From assembly GCF_003568865.1 (NCBI RefSeq), contig NZ_CP031116.1, positions 105,606 through 169,605 on the forward strand: a stretch of DNA of 64,000 bases, in the 5' to 3' direction. The position numbers and the translations under genes are program-made. Below, in pieces: positions 17,091 through 25,696 of this stretch. This stretch comes from Rubrobacter indicoceani. GTDB lineage: Bacteria; Actinomycetota; Rubrobacteria; Rubrobacterales; Rubrobacteraceae. Each line of letters opens with the position of its first letter. Within the stretch, counting starts at the first letter, position 1. Under the pieces are notes generated by a model. That model searched no databases. It worked only from the letters and a program-made list of their open reading frames with translations, and was not told the DNA's origin.

Positions 17091-17785
17091 GCCGATCCTT
17101 CCGTCTGCTCTCTGGTTTCCCTGAGGCCTTACCCCCCGCTTCAGGCAACCGAAACGTTCTTCAGCCGCACCCGAACGATAATGGCTCTAAAGGTGTAACG
17201 CCCCGAAACCTCCGACCGGAGCAGCCCCGAAACCCCCACGCCGGCCCGAACAAAGGCTTCTGTACAAGCTCTGAACCTTTCAAGCAACACAAGGTTACTT
17301 TGGTTCGGCAAACGCTGGTTCTCTGCCGGGTTATGCCTGGTCTGGGTCGGGTTTTCGTCGGCTGGAAGTCGAAGCGTTTCCGGCCCTCCCGCACAGACCC
17401 GGGGACGCCGAGAGGTGTTCGGGGGCTGTCTGCGCCGGTTCGGGCTCGGACCTTCGGGCCCGGATCTTCTGGGCCGGTAGTCCGTTCGGGGTCTGTCTGA
17501 GATCCGTTACACACTTCGGATCATTCCCCGCCGGGCGGGCCGCCACGGGCGGGAGAACACGGTCGCATGCGGGTAAAGGTATGTTTTAGCCGTGATCTCT
17601 CAGAGAGGCCCCGAAAGCCCGAAAAGAGTCGCGAAGACCCGGCCGGAGGTCAGGGAAAGTTCGCCCGCCTTCGGGGTGCGAAAGCGGCCGGTGGTGCGGC
17701 TGCCTCGAGGTGACGGGTGGGAGGTTCCGGCCTTCGTAGAAGCGTGGATGATGCAGCCCGGCAACCGGAGAAGAGGGAGAGGCCG
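17091..17785. other. 695-bp gap without a convincing gene
   Basis: Several frames are open here but none has a ribosome site, good codon-position bias and recognisable protein at once. It holds the upstream region of the manganese catalase (no clear -35/-10 by eye) and a nested inverted repeat at 17447-17484: outer arms CGGAC/GTCCG, inner arms GGCCC/GGGCC. It might contain an RNA or decayed sequence; I cannot assign it. Confidence 0.5.
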
Positions 17786-18124
17786 ATGGTCATAAAGAAA
17801 ACCCCGGAGAAGAACCCGCAGAGCGAGATCCCCGGGGCCCGGACAACAGGCTCGCTTACGGCGACAAAGGCGCGGTGGACGGGTTTTCCGGGCGAGGGGA
17901 TGTGGTCCCCTTCGGAGCAGACCGGCTGGTGGCTGACCTTCGGGGGGGACCGCTCGTCCTCCCGAGCCCAGGCCTACGGTCCGTTTCCGGCGGAGTCCGA
18001 CGCTCACGGGTACCTCTCGTGGGTCCGCACGGAGGCCACGGTCAACCGGCACGGGCACCCGGCGATAGTGGTGGCGCTCAAGGCCGCCACGTTTGTGCGG
18101 GTCGTCGAGGTCGTCGGGGTCTAA
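17786..18124 (+). CDS. Hypothetical protein, 112 aa
   Basis: Not recognised. The ATG at 17786 follows GAGGGAGAGG at ideal spacing, which is the main support. The N-terminus is Lys-rich (MVIKKTPEKN); the body has aromatic clusters (ARWTGFPGEGMWSPSEQTGWW) and a predicted strand-rich end (HPAIVVALKAATFVRVVEVVG). No signal peptide or membrane helix. It converges on the amidase gene, its stop overlapping the end of that gene by 4 bp. The opposite strand is also open over this stretch but encodes an Arg/Pro-rich, low-complexity frame. Confidence 0.5.
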   Translation: MVIKKTPEKNPQSEIPGARTTGSLTATKARWTGFPGEGMWSPSEQTGWWLTFGGDRSSSRAQAYGPFPAESDAHGYLSWVRTEATVNRHGHPAIVVALKAATFVRVVEVVGV

Positions 18125-18753
18125 ACGCTTCGGGGCAATCTCAATCTGTTCAGGTAGAGCAGGCACTCCTCGGTCGGGACCACATCCCCGTACTTGGCGT
18201 CCATGTCGTAGAGGTTTGCGGCGTGGGCCTCCGGGTTTCTGTCCCCCACCGCGTCGCGGGGGATCACGGGACGAAAGCCGTACTGCAGGGCGTCCACCAC
18301 CGTGGCCCGGACGCAGCCGCTCGTCGAGGCTCCGGCTACGATAAGCGTGTCCACCCCCGCCGCCGTCAGCGCGCTCGAGAGCCCCGTGCCGAAGAAGCCC
18401 GAGGCGAAGAGCTTGTTCAGAACGGGTTCGGCCGGTTTCGGCTCGAGGCGCGGGTCGATCCCCGCCCAGCGGCTCCCGGCCCTGAGCGCGAGCAGCGCGG
18501 GGACCTTCTCTATAAACGTCCGGGCCGTTGTCCGGTCGCCCTCGGAGTAGGCGATGGTCGTGAAAAAGACCGGTATCCCGGCCTCCCTCGCCGATTCAAG
18601 GAGCCTGCGGACATTCTCGACGCATCCTTCAAGGTCGCAGGCCAGCGGCGACCCGGGGTCGGTGAAGCCGAGGGTCATGTCTATAACGACAAGCGCGGGG
18701 CGGCGGCCGAAGCCGCCCCGGCCGCCGAAGCCCGAGAGATGTCCGTCGCTCAA
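18121..18753 (-). CDS. Isochorismatase-superfamily amidohydrolase, N-carbamoylsarcosine amidase-like
   Basis: Cysteine hydrolase of about 210 aa. Triad visible: VVIDMTLGFTDP (Asp), PVLNKLFASGFFGTGL (Lys), and AGASTSGCVRATVVDAL (nucleophile Cys). The spacing and the NK...SGFFGT...TSGCVRATV pattern match N-carbamoylsarcosine amidases. The start is taken as the TTG at 18753, which overlaps the hyuB stop (TTGA), so it is translated with HyuB. An amidase of this type directly after an ATP-dependent hydantoinase pair fits hydrolysis of an N-carbamoyl amino acid produced by ring opening, as in N-methylhydantoin or creatinine breakdown. The function is inference from family and context. Confidence 0.82.
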   Translation of the reverse strand: MSDGHLSGFGGRGGFGRRPALVVIDMTLGFTDPGSPLACDLEGCVENVRRLLESAREAGIPVFFTTIAYSEGDRTTARTFIEKVPALLALRAGSRWAGIDPRLEPKPAEPVLNKLFASGFFGTGLSSALTAAGVDTLIVAGASTSGCVRATVVDALQYGFRPVIPRDAVGDRNPEAHAANLYDMDAKYGDVVPTEECLLYLNRLRLPRSV

Positions 18754-20669
18754 GGCTTCGCCCCCGACCCGACGCCGCCCAGCTCGCCGGAGAGCCACTC
18801 GTTGAACTCGCGGCGGGTCGTTGCGATGATGCGCCGCTGCTCTTCGAGGTCGGGGAGCCGACCCCGGTCAAACTGCGGGAGCTCTCCGGCTCTCCCGGCA
18901 AAAAGCGTCTCTCGCCTTGTCTCGGTGGCCGCAGGGTCAACCGATCCACCCGCGTCGAGAACGACGCCGTACTCCGCCTCGGCGGCCTCGCGGCTCACCA
19001 GGTTCCAGCGCACGTCCTTTGCAACGGCCTCCGGGTCGCGCCCGAGAGGGTCTCCCACGCCCCCGGCTCCGGCGGTCTCGAAGACAAGACGATCGCCCGC
19101 GTAGACCGGTACGTCGCGCACCTTCGACGGAAGCTCTTTCTCCTCGCCGGAGCTGCGGACAAGGGTTTTCCGCGAAGGTGCGCCGTGCTTTCCGCCGTTC
19201 ACACCGTAGGGAAAAGTGTGATGTCGGTCGTCCTGGTAGGTTATGCGGCCATCCGCCAGGAAAAGGTAGACCTTTTTTATGCCGCAGCCGCCACGGGAGG
19301 TCCCCGCCCCGCAGGAGTCCGTTCTGGCGGAGTACTCGTCCACGAGCATCGGGTAGTACGTCTCCATGTACTCCGTCGGAACGGCAAGAAACTCCGGCCA
19401 CCACGAATGCCCGTCGAGGCCGTCCTTGCCCGGAATCGCCGGGATGCCGCCGTAGAGGATCTCCATCGTCTGAAACGCCTCGCCGCCGTCCTTGACGCCC
19501 GAGTAGACAAAGTTCGGGCTTGTTCCGTAAGACCCCGAGACGTGGAAACCGATGGCCTTGGCGTACACCGCGCCCAGCACGTCAAAGAGCCGGGCCATCA
19601 CGACCAGCCGGTTCGAGAGCGGAGCCGGTTCCTTCGGGCGCAGAACGGAACCGTCGGGGATGTTCACCTTTATAACGTCGGCGTAGCCATCGTTGAAGAG
19701 AATGGTCGGGTCGACGGCGGAGATAAGAAAGACCCCGGCGAACATCTGAAACATCTCCCTGTTCAGAAGAAAGTTCACCGGCCCGGGGACCTCGGCGCTC
19801 GTCCCCTCCCAGTCAAGGTTCAGCGTATCGCCCTCGCGCCACATCGCAAGCTTGAGGTTTATGGGGCCGTTTCCGAGGCCGTCGTCGTCGGTGTAGTCCT
19901 CGAACTCGAACCGCTCGCCCTCCGGTATCAGCTGCCTTATAAGCCCGATGATGCTTGTACGCGTCCGGTCGAGAAGGGCGTCGCAGGCCTCAAGGTAGGT
20001 ATCCTTGCCGAAGCGGTCGCAGATGTCCTTTACCCTCTGCGCCCCGGCGGCGGTCCCGGCGCTTATCGCCATCACGTCTGCGCGGGTCTCGCGCGGGGTC
20101 CTTGAGTTGTGGCAAAAAAAGCGCAGGACTTCCTCGTTCAGCTTCCCCTCGCTGTAGAGCTTCACCGGGGGCATCCGGACGCCTTCTTCGTAGATAGAGC
20201 GCGCGTCTATCGGGATGGAGCCGGCGGTCGAGCCGCCCACGTCCATCAGGTTCCCCCACTGAAGGGCGTAGCCGATGTGGGTTCCGGTGTGGAAGATCGG
20301 CCTGACGAGCAGGATGTCCGGCAGGTGAGAGGTCGAACCCTCCATCATGTACGGATCGTTCAGGGCGATCACATCGCCCTCCCGGAGGCTCTCGACGGAG
20401 TACGGGGAGTGTTCGAGGACGGTGTCCACGGGGCTGCCGAACTGGCCGACGATCATCCTCCCCTCCCGGTCCGCGATAAGCGGGAACTCGTCGGCCTGCT
20501 CGCGGATAACGGGGCTTACCGCGGTCGTTACAAGTACCCGGTCCATCTCGTCGCGGATGTTCTTCAGCGCGTTCTCGATGATGTCCAGGGTAACGCGGTC
20601 TATGGTGTGTTCCCGGACGAAATCCGGGGTGGTCTGACCGTCTGCCCGGTCGGTCTTCTTTGCGGTCAT
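18750..20669 (-). CDS. hyuB: Hydantoinase B / 5-oxoprolinase family subunit
   Basis: Beta subunit of an ATP-dependent hydantoinase or oxoprolinase. Typical sequence: DIIENALKNIRDEMDRVLV near the N-terminus, SPVIREQADEFPLIAD, ALNDPYMMEGSTSHLPDILL, and the Gly-rich GAGTSRGGCGIKKVY and TAGAGGVGDPLGRDPE near the end. Length of 639 aa is normal. ATG at 20669 with GAGGAGG upstream; it begins only 3 bp after the hyuA stop and its own stop overlaps the amidase start. The pair opens a cyclic imide or hydantoin ring with ATP; the substrate of this copy is not certain. Confidence 0.9.
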   Translation of the reverse strand: MTAKKTDRADGQTTPDFVREHTIDRVTLDIIENALKNIRDEMDRVLVTTAVSPVIREQADEFPLIADREGRMIVGQFGSPVDTVLEHSPYSVESLREGDVIALNDPYMMEGSTSHLPDILLVRPIFHTGTHIGYALQWGNLMDVGGSTAGSIPIDARSIYEEGVRMPPVKLYSEGKLNEEVLRFFCHNSRTPRETRADVMAISAGTAAGAQRVKDICDRFGKDTYLEACDALLDRTRTSIIGLIRQLIPEGERFEFEDYTDDDGLGNGPINLKLAMWREGDTLNLDWEGTSAEVPGPVNFLLNREMFQMFAGVFLISAVDPTILFNDGYADVIKVNIPDGSVLRPKEPAPLSNRLVVMARLFDVLGAVYAKAIGFHVSGSYGTSPNFVYSGVKDGGEAFQTMEILYGGIPAIPGKDGLDGHSWWPEFLAVPTEYMETYYPMLVDEYSARTDSCGAGTSRGGCGIKKVYLFLADGRITYQDDRHHTFPYGVNGGKHGAPSRKTLVRSSGEEKELPSKVRDVPVYAGDRLVFETAGAGGVGDPLGRDPEAVAKDVRWNLVSREAAEAEYGVVLDAGGSVDPAATETRRETLFAGRAGELPQFDRGRLPDLEEQRRIIATTRREFNEWLSGELGGVGSGAKP

Positions 20670-20672
20670 GCT

Positions 20673-22727
20673 CTATGCCTCCTCGATCAGGATGTTCCCG
20701 AAGCGGTCCACCTCACCCGAGTACCCCGGCTCTATTACGCTTGTGGTGTCGTCCTGCACCACGATTGCCGGGCCGGCGATTTCGGCCCCCGGTCGGAGCT
20801 TCTCCCGGCTGTACACCGGGGTGTCGAGCCACTCGCCGCCGAAGTACACGCGCTCCGTGCGGTCCGGGGCCTCTTTTGCGTCCGGGCCGCCGTTCTCCCC
20901 GCCTTCCACGAGGCTCACGCCCCGGACCGTCCCGCGACCTATAACCCGGATGGTCGCTATCTCAAGCTGCGAGTCGGGCAGTCGGAAGCCGTATCTCTGC
21001 TCGTGGGCCTCCTCGAAGCGCTCGCGCAGGCACGTGGCGTCCTCGCCCTCGAGCTCGTCGAGCTCGAAGCGGCACGGAACCTGGATGTTCTGCAGGTAGT
21101 AGCGGCAGTCCGCGTAGAGGTCGAACTCGCGTTTGTCCCTGTCGACCCCCTCGCCTTCGAGCCACCCGTCGGCCGAGAGGACCAGGGCCTCGACCCGACC
21201 CTTGAGGTCCGAGGCCGGGGTGTTCTCCGCGATCCTCAAATACGTCTCCGGGAACTCGTTCTGGATATCGGAGGAGAGAAAGCCGAACGCGCTCATCACG
21301 CCGGGTTTCGGCGGCAGCACCACGAGCTTCGAGCCGACGAGCCGCCCGAGGGCGTTGCCGTGCATCGGCCCCGCCCCGCCGAAGGCGACCAGCCCGAACC
21401 GCCTCGGGTCGTGGCCGCGCTCGACGCTCACGACCCGGAGGGCGGCGTACATGTTCTCGTTTACGATGTCGAGGATCGCCTCGGCTGCGGCTTCGACGCT
21501 CAGGTCAAGGGACCCGGCTATCTTCCCGACCGCCGTCCTTGCGGCCTCCTCGTCCAGGCCCAGCGTACCCCCGAGCTTCATGCCGGGCGGCAGACGGTGC
21601 AGAACGACGTTCGCGTCGGTTACGGTCGGTTCCTCCCCGCCGCGTCCGTAGGCCGCCGGGCCCGGGTCCGCCCCCGCGCTCGCCGGGCCGACCTGAAGCG
21701 CCCCGCTTGCGGAGAGAAAGGCGACCGAGCCGCCGCCCGCCCCGACGCTGTGCACGTCCACCGCCGGGGCCTTGAACCCGAAGTAGCCGAGCCGGATGTC
21801 GCGCCGGACCGGAACCTCGCCGCCCAGCACGAGCGAGACATCCGTCGAGGTCCCACCCATGTCGAAGGTCAGAACGTCCGGAACGCCTATCGTGCGGGCC
21901 AGGTAGGCCGCTCCGGTAACGCCGCCGGACGGCCCGGAGAGCGCGATCTGGATCGGACGCTCCGCAACGGCCTCCGTGCTCATCGCCCCGCCGTCCGAAC
22001 GGACGATGGAGAGCGAACCCGCGAACTCCCTTTCTTTTATGGAGGTCTCGAAGTTCCTCATGTAGAGCGTGGTGCGCGGCCTCGCTGCGGTGTTGACGAC
22101 GGTCGTGAGCGTCCGCTCGTACTCGCCGTACTCCTGCCCTATGTCCGCTGAGATGGAGACGGGAAGGTCGGGGTACGCCTCGCGCACGACCTCCCGTGCC
22201 CGACGTTCGTGCTCCGGGTTCACGTAGGAGTTCAGAAACCCGATGGCCAGCGACTCGACCCCGCTCTCGACCAGCCGCCGGGCCGCGCTCCGCACCTCCT
22301 CCTCGTCGAGCTCCCGTACAACGTTGCCTTTTGCATCGAGCCGCCCGGAGATACCGACGGTGTCGGTCGGGTCGGCGGGCGGGTCGGGTTTTACAAGGGC
22401 CATCCAGCCGTAGAGCGGCCCCGGCGTCCAGGCGCGGGCGAGGTGGAGGATCTGCTCGTGGCCGCGCGTCGTGAGAAGCCCGACCCGCGCCCCGGTGTTC
22501 GTGAGGATCATGTTCGTGACGACGGTCGTGCCGTGAAAGAAGAGGTTCAGATCGCCAAAGGAGATGCCGAGCTTTCCGCAGACGCTCTCGACGCCCGTGA
22601 CGACCCCGACCGACGGGTCGTCCGGCGTGGACAAAACCTTCCCTTCGGTGAGCTCCCCGGCCCCCTCGTCAAAGACGATCACGTCCGTGAAAGTCCCGCC
22701 CACGTCTACCGCTACGTTGTACGCCAA
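20673..22727 (-). CDS. hyuA: Hydantoinase A / 5-oxoprolinase family subunit
   Basis: Alpha subunit of the same ATP-dependent ring-opening enzyme, actin-like ATPase fold. Starts at TTG 22727 after GAGGAGG. Signature AVDVGGTFTDVIVFDEG near the N-terminus binds phosphate; FHGTTVVTNMILTNTGA and GLLTTRGHEQIL follow; TFDMGGTSTDVSLV is the second phosphate-loop motif, and GAGGGSVAFL plus ADPGPAAYGRGG continue it. 684 aa is the family length. Next to hyuB (3-bp gap) and an N-carbamoyl amidase-like gene, upstream of which sits a CoA-transferase. The set points to catabolism of N-methylhydantoin, 5-oxoproline or a related imide. Confidence 0.92.
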   Translation of the reverse strand: MAYNVAVDVGGTFTDVIVFDEGAGELTEGKVLSTPDDPSVGVVTGVESVCGKLGISFGDLNLFFHGTTVVTNMILTNTGARVGLLTTRGHEQILHLARAWTPGPLYGWMALVKPDPPADPTDTVGISGRLDAKGNVVRELDEEEVRSAARRLVESGVESLAIGFLNSYVNPEHERRAREVVREAYPDLPVSISADIGQEYGEYERTLTTVVNTAARPRTTLYMRNFETSIKEREFAGSLSIVRSDGGAMSTEAVAERPIQIALSGPSGGVTGAAYLARTIGVPDVLTFDMGGTSTDVSLVLGGEVPVRRDIRLGYFGFKAPAVDVHSVGAGGGSVAFLSASGALQVGPASAGADPGPAAYGRGGEEPTVTDANVVLHRLPPGMKLGGTLGLDEEAARTAVGKIAGSLDLSVEAAAEAILDIVNENMYAALRVVSVERGHDPRRFGLVAFGGAGPMHGNALGRLVGSKLVVLPPKPGVMSAFGFLSSDIQNEFPETYLRIAENTPASDLKGRVEALVLSADGWLEGEGVDRDKREFDLYADCRYYLQNIQVPCRFELDELEGEDATCLRERFEEAHEQRYGFRLPDSQLEIATIRVIGRGTVRGVSLVEGGENGGPDAKEAPDRTERVYFGGEWLDTPVYSREKLRPGAEIAGPAIVVQDDTTSVIEPGYSGEVDRFGNILIEEA

Positions 22728-22787
22728 GATACCTCCTCGCCCTGCCTGCCGTTTGTCCTGCCGGAAACCCCGCCCGAAGAGTTCGCC

Positions 22788-24020
22788 CTAGATCACACCC
22801 CCCCCCCGCATGGCTTCTATTTCTCTTTCTTTGATGCCGAGCAGCCGCCCGTATACCTCCGGGTTGTGCTGTCCGAGCGCCGGTCCGGTGTGCTCGACCT
22901 TCCCCGGCGTCTCGGAGAGCTTCGGTACGACGTTCTGCATCGGCACCTCGCCTATCTCCGGGTCTCTGACCGTTACTATGTTCTCCCGCGCCGCGTAGTG
23001 GGGGTCTTCCGTCATGTCCTTGGCAGTGAAGATCTTCCCCGAAGGAACCCCGGCCCGGGCCATGAGGTCCAGAACTTCTTGCGTTGTTCTCCCGCCCGTC
23101 CAGGCCGAGATCTTCCCGTCCAGTTCTTCCATGTTCTCCCCGCGGGCGTGGTGCGTTGCGTATCTTGCGTCCTGTGCCCACTCGGGATGCCCGACGGCCT
23201 CCGCGAGCCGCCCGAAGACGGTGTCGGCGTTCCCGGCGATAAGCACGTAGTCCTCCTCTCCCCCCTCGCCTCGGGTCGGGTAGATGTTGGACGGCGCGAC
23301 AAAGGGCAGCACGGTCCCGGTTCTCCCCCGCGTGTGCCCGGTAAGGACGTGCTCGGGGATTGTGGACTCCATCAGCGCGAGCACGGCCTCGTAAATGCCC
23401 ACGTCAACGACCTGACCCCGCCCGCCGTTCTTTTCGCGGTTGTAGAGCGCGGTCAGGGCCCCGAGAGCGCCGAAGGTCGCCGCGAGCGAGTCCCCGAGGC
23501 TTATGCCCGTCCTCGGCGGGGCCAGCTCCGGAAAGCCGGAGACGTGCCTGATGCCCCCCATCGCCTCCCCTATCGCCCCGAAGCCCGCCCGGTCTCTGTA
23601 CGGCCCCGTCTGACCGTAGCCGCTGACCCGCACCATGACGAGGCCGGGGTTGGCCTCGCAAAGCTCCTCGTAGCCGAGACCCCACCGCTCCATCGTGCCG
23701 GGCCGGAAGTTCTCGACCAGAACGTCGGCCTTTTCTATAAGCCGCCGGGCAAGGTCCTGCCCCTCTCTCTCTCGCAGGTTAAGGGTTACGGACTTTTTGT
23801 TGCGCGCGATAACGGGCCACCACAGGGTCCGGCCCTCCTTCCGGTGCCGACCCCAGACGCGCATCGGATCGCCCTTTCCGGGCGGCTCGACCTTTATGAC
23901 CTCCGCCCCGAAGTCCCCGAGAAGCTGACCGCAGAACGGCCCGGCGAGCAGGCTTCCCATCTCAACGACCCTCAAGCCTTCGAGCGGCTTCTCCCGCTTC
24001 TCCTTTTTATCCACCGGCAT
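22788..24020 (-). CDS. CaiB/BaiF family III CoA-transferase
   Basis: Transfers CoA between carboxylic acids through an Asp-linked intermediate. Family signatures: LRVVEMGSLLAGPFCGQLLGDFGAEVIKVE-type start (seen as GSLLAGPFCGQLLGDFG and VIKVEPPGKGDPMR), RNKKSVTLNL, ADVLVENFRPGTMERWGLG, and GYGQTGPYRDRAGF. The catalytic Asp is expected near IGEAMGGIRHVSG-type surroundings and was not individually placed. 410 aa is normal. Its ATG (24020) overlaps the end of the GntR gene by 14 nt, and hyuA begins 60 bp downstream, so it belongs to the hydantoinase operon. It suggests the ring-opened product or a co-metabolite is activated as a CoA ester. Confidence 0.9.
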   Translation of the reverse strand: MPVDKKEKREKPLEGLRVVEMGSLLAGPFCGQLLGDFGAEVIKVEPPGKGDPMRVWGRHRKEGRTLWWPVIARNKKSVTLNLREREGQDLARRLIEKADVLVENFRPGTMERWGLGYEELCEANPGLVMVRVSGYGQTGPYRDRAGFGAIGEAMGGIRHVSGFPELAPPRTGISLGDSLAATFGALGALTALYNREKNGGRGQVVDVGIYEAVLALMESTIPEHVLTGHTRGRTGTVLPFVAPSNIYPTRGEGGEEDYVLIAGNADTVFGRLAEAVGHPEWAQDARYATHHARGENMEELDGKISAWTGGRTTQEVLDLMARAGVPSGKIFTAKDMTEDPHYAARENIVTVRDPEIGEVPMQNVVPKLSETPGKVEHTGPALGQHNPEVYGRLLGIKEREIEAMRGGGVI

Positions 24021-24711
24021 CCTCCCTGAGGGCTTCTATAACGAAGTCCCTGCCCTCGTAGATGTGTTCACGCATGACTATCTCGGCCCTGAGGCCGTCG
24101 CGCTGGCCGAGCGCGTTCAGTATCTGCTCGTGGTAGTGGTTGGAGATGCTGCGCTCTTTCTCCCCGTACCAGTAGAAGGCCTTGAACATAAGCGGAACCT
24201 GTACCGTCCGGCGTATGAGCCGCTCGAGCCTCCGGTTCCCGCCGATGGCTACTATCTCCCCGTGAAACCGCTGGTTGACGGCGACAAGCCGCCTGACTTC
24301 TTCCTCCCGGTCCCCTTCGTCCCCTATGGCCTCCTGCTCCGCGACCAGCCCGCCAAGAGCCGCAAGGCCCTTCTCCGTTATCCGACCCGCCGCCCGACGC
24401 GCCCCGTAACCCTCAAGCTCGGCCCGCAGGTCGTAGATGTCGTACACGTCCTCGAGCCCGAACGAACAGACGACCGCCCCCCGGTTCGGGACTATCTCGA
24501 CCAGCCCCTCCGCCTCCAGCATCGCAAGCGCCTGCCGGACCGGCGTCCGACTCACCCCGAGCCTCTCGGCCAGCCCCTCCTCCACAAGCCGCTCCTCCGG
24601 ACCATACTCCCCGAGCAGGATCATCCGCCGAAGCCGCTCCAGCACCCCCGGAGATCCCACCCCCCGAACACCCGCCCCGAATCGACCACCCAACGACCCG
24701 CCTCCAGACAC
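24007..24711 (-). CDS. GntR/FadR (FCD) family transcriptional regulator of the hydantoinase operon
   Basis: DNA-binding regulator. N-terminal winged HTH: MILLGEYGPEERLVEEGLAE then RLGVSRTPVRQALAMLEAEG. The C-terminal FCD ligand domain follows (DIYDLRAELEGYGARRAAGR, then NQRFHGEIVAIGGNRRL and NHYHEQILNAL), with metal-ligand type Asp/His residues. The start is uncertain: GTG 24711 is chosen because GGAAGGA lies upstream; the frame reaches 24765 but there it overlaps a TTGACA box and an operator-like palindrome. First gene of the operon with the CoA-transferase, HyuA, HyuB and the amidase, so it probably autoregulates and controls them according to a pathway acid. Confidence 0.85.
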   Translation of the reverse strand: MSGGGSLGGRFGAGVRGVGSPGVLERLRRMILLGEYGPEERLVEEGLAERLGVSRTPVRQALAMLEAEGLVEIVPNRGAVVCSFGLEDVYDIYDLRAELEGYGARRAAGRITEKGLAALGGLVAEQEAIGDEGDREEEVRRLVAVNQRFHGEIVAIGGNRRLERLIRRTVQVPLMFKAFYWYGEKERSISNHYHEQILNALGQRDGLRAEIVMREHIYEGRDFVIEALREDAGG

Positions 24712-24735
24712 CCTTGCACCTATCCTTCCAACCAC

Positions 24736-24747
24736 ATTGTGTACAGT
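24736..24747. promoter_or_regulatory. Operator-like site 1 for the GntR/FCD regulator
   Basis: ATTGTGTACAGT, a near palindrome matching the TTGTnnACAA-like sites used by FCD-type GntR proteins. It lies in the presumed promoter of the GntR operon: on the minus strand TTGACA occurs just upstream (24760-24765). It pairs with a second site at 24819. Confidence 0.5.
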
Positions 24748-24818
24748 TCTGCCACTTCCTGTCAACTACAAGAGCGTTGATCCTCCGTAAAGGCGACAGA
24801 CCGCGGGCTCCAGTCGCG

Positions 24819-24830
24819 ATTGCATACAAT
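24819..24830. promoter_or_regulatory. Operator-like site 2 for the GntR/FCD regulator
   Basis: ATTGCATACAAT, with perfect ATTG/CAAT arms and a TACA core like site 1, 83 bp away centre to centre. Two similar sites spaced about eight helical turns apart could support looping. It lies 15 bp from the end of the convergent-side SDR gene. Confidence 0.5.
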
Positions 24831-24844
24831 CTCGGCGGGTGGGT

Positions 24845-25696
24845 TTATTCGGTGGCGGGTCGGATCATCGAGCGTCGGACGCGGTTTTTTATGAGGTGCT
24901 GGCAGGCGCTCGGAAGGAGCCGTTGGACGGCATCTATAACGTGGGCGTCCGGGCCGACCAGTACCCGGCGGCGGTTGCGTTCCACGGCGCGGAGGATGGT
25001 CTCGGCGGCCCGGTCGGGCTCTGTTATAAAGAGTCTTTCAAGGCCGGCGGCGGCGTCCCCGGGGTCGAGGCCGAGGTCTCTGAGGCTGGCGTTGCTCCTT
25101 GCGGAGCGGGCGACGTTTGTTTTTATGCCGCCGGGGTGGACCGAGGTCGCGCTCACGGGGGCGCCGCCCATTTCGAGTTCCATGCGAAGGGCGTCGGTAA
25201 AGCCGCGTACGGCGGCTTTAGAGGCATTGTAAGCGCCCTGTCCGGGGACCGAGATCAGGCCGAAAACGCTCGATATGTTCACCACGTGTCCCTCCCCCGA
25301 CGCCCTCAGGTGCGGCAGGAAGGCCCGCGTTCCGTAGACCACGCCCCAGAAATTGATGTCGAAAAGCCACCGCAGTTCCTTATCGGACGCGCCTTCGACC
25401 GTAGAGCCGAGCGAGACCCCGGCGTTGTTGAAGACCGCGTTCACCCGACCGTGTTCGCATCTTGCATCGTCCGCCCAGTTGTAGACCTCCTCGCGCACCG
25501 AGACGTCTACCTGAGTGCAGGTGACGAACGTCCGGGGCGTTGCCCGGGCCATCCAGACCGTCTCGGCGAGCGAGTCCCCGTTTACGTCCGAGAGCGCGAG
25601 GTCGGCCCCGCGCCGGGCAAGGGCCAGGGCAAGCTCGCGTCCGATGCCGGACCCCGCCCCCGTTACGGCTGCGACCCGGTTTGAAAAAGACCTCAC
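24845..25696 (-). CDS. Short-chain dehydrogenase/reductase (last gene of the monooxygenase operon)
   Basis: NAD(P)-dependent oxidoreductase, 283 aa. Cofactor motif TGAGSGIGREL at residues 13-23, NNAGVSLGS, catalytic Ser in NISSVFGLIS and Tyr-x3-Lys in AYNASKAAVRG. The C-terminal 60 residues (ERLFITEPDRAAETILRAV, then RRRVLVGPDAHVID) match the SDR branch often found beside Baeyer-Villiger monooxygenases. The ATG at 25696 overlaps the esterase stop (ATGA). In a monooxygenase-esterase-SDR operon it would interconvert an alcohol and the ketone that is the monooxygenase substrate. That is inference from the operon. Confidence 0.9.
   Translation of the reverse strand: MRSFSNRVAAVTGAGSGIGRELALALARRGADLALSDVNGDSLAETVWMARATPRTFVTCTQVDVSVREEVYNWADDARCEHGRVNAVFNNAGVSLGSTVEGASDKELRWLFDINFWGVVYGTRAFLPHLRASGEGHVVNISSVFGLISVPGQGAYNASKAAVRGFTDALRMELEMGGAPVSATSVHPGGIKTNVARSARSNASLRDLGLDPGDAAAGLERLFITEPDRAAETILRAVERNRRRVLVGPDAHVIDAVQRLLPSACQHLIKNRVRRSMIRPATE

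Noticed and set aside
17161..17514. 117-aa minus-strand ORF upstream of the manganese catalase
   Set aside because: No ribosome site, low-complexity Pro/Arg sequence and no family resemblance.
20109..22151. 680-aa open frame opposite hyuB/hyuA
   Set aside because: Shadow of two well-conserved genes; no domain and it crosses the hyuA-hyuB boundary.
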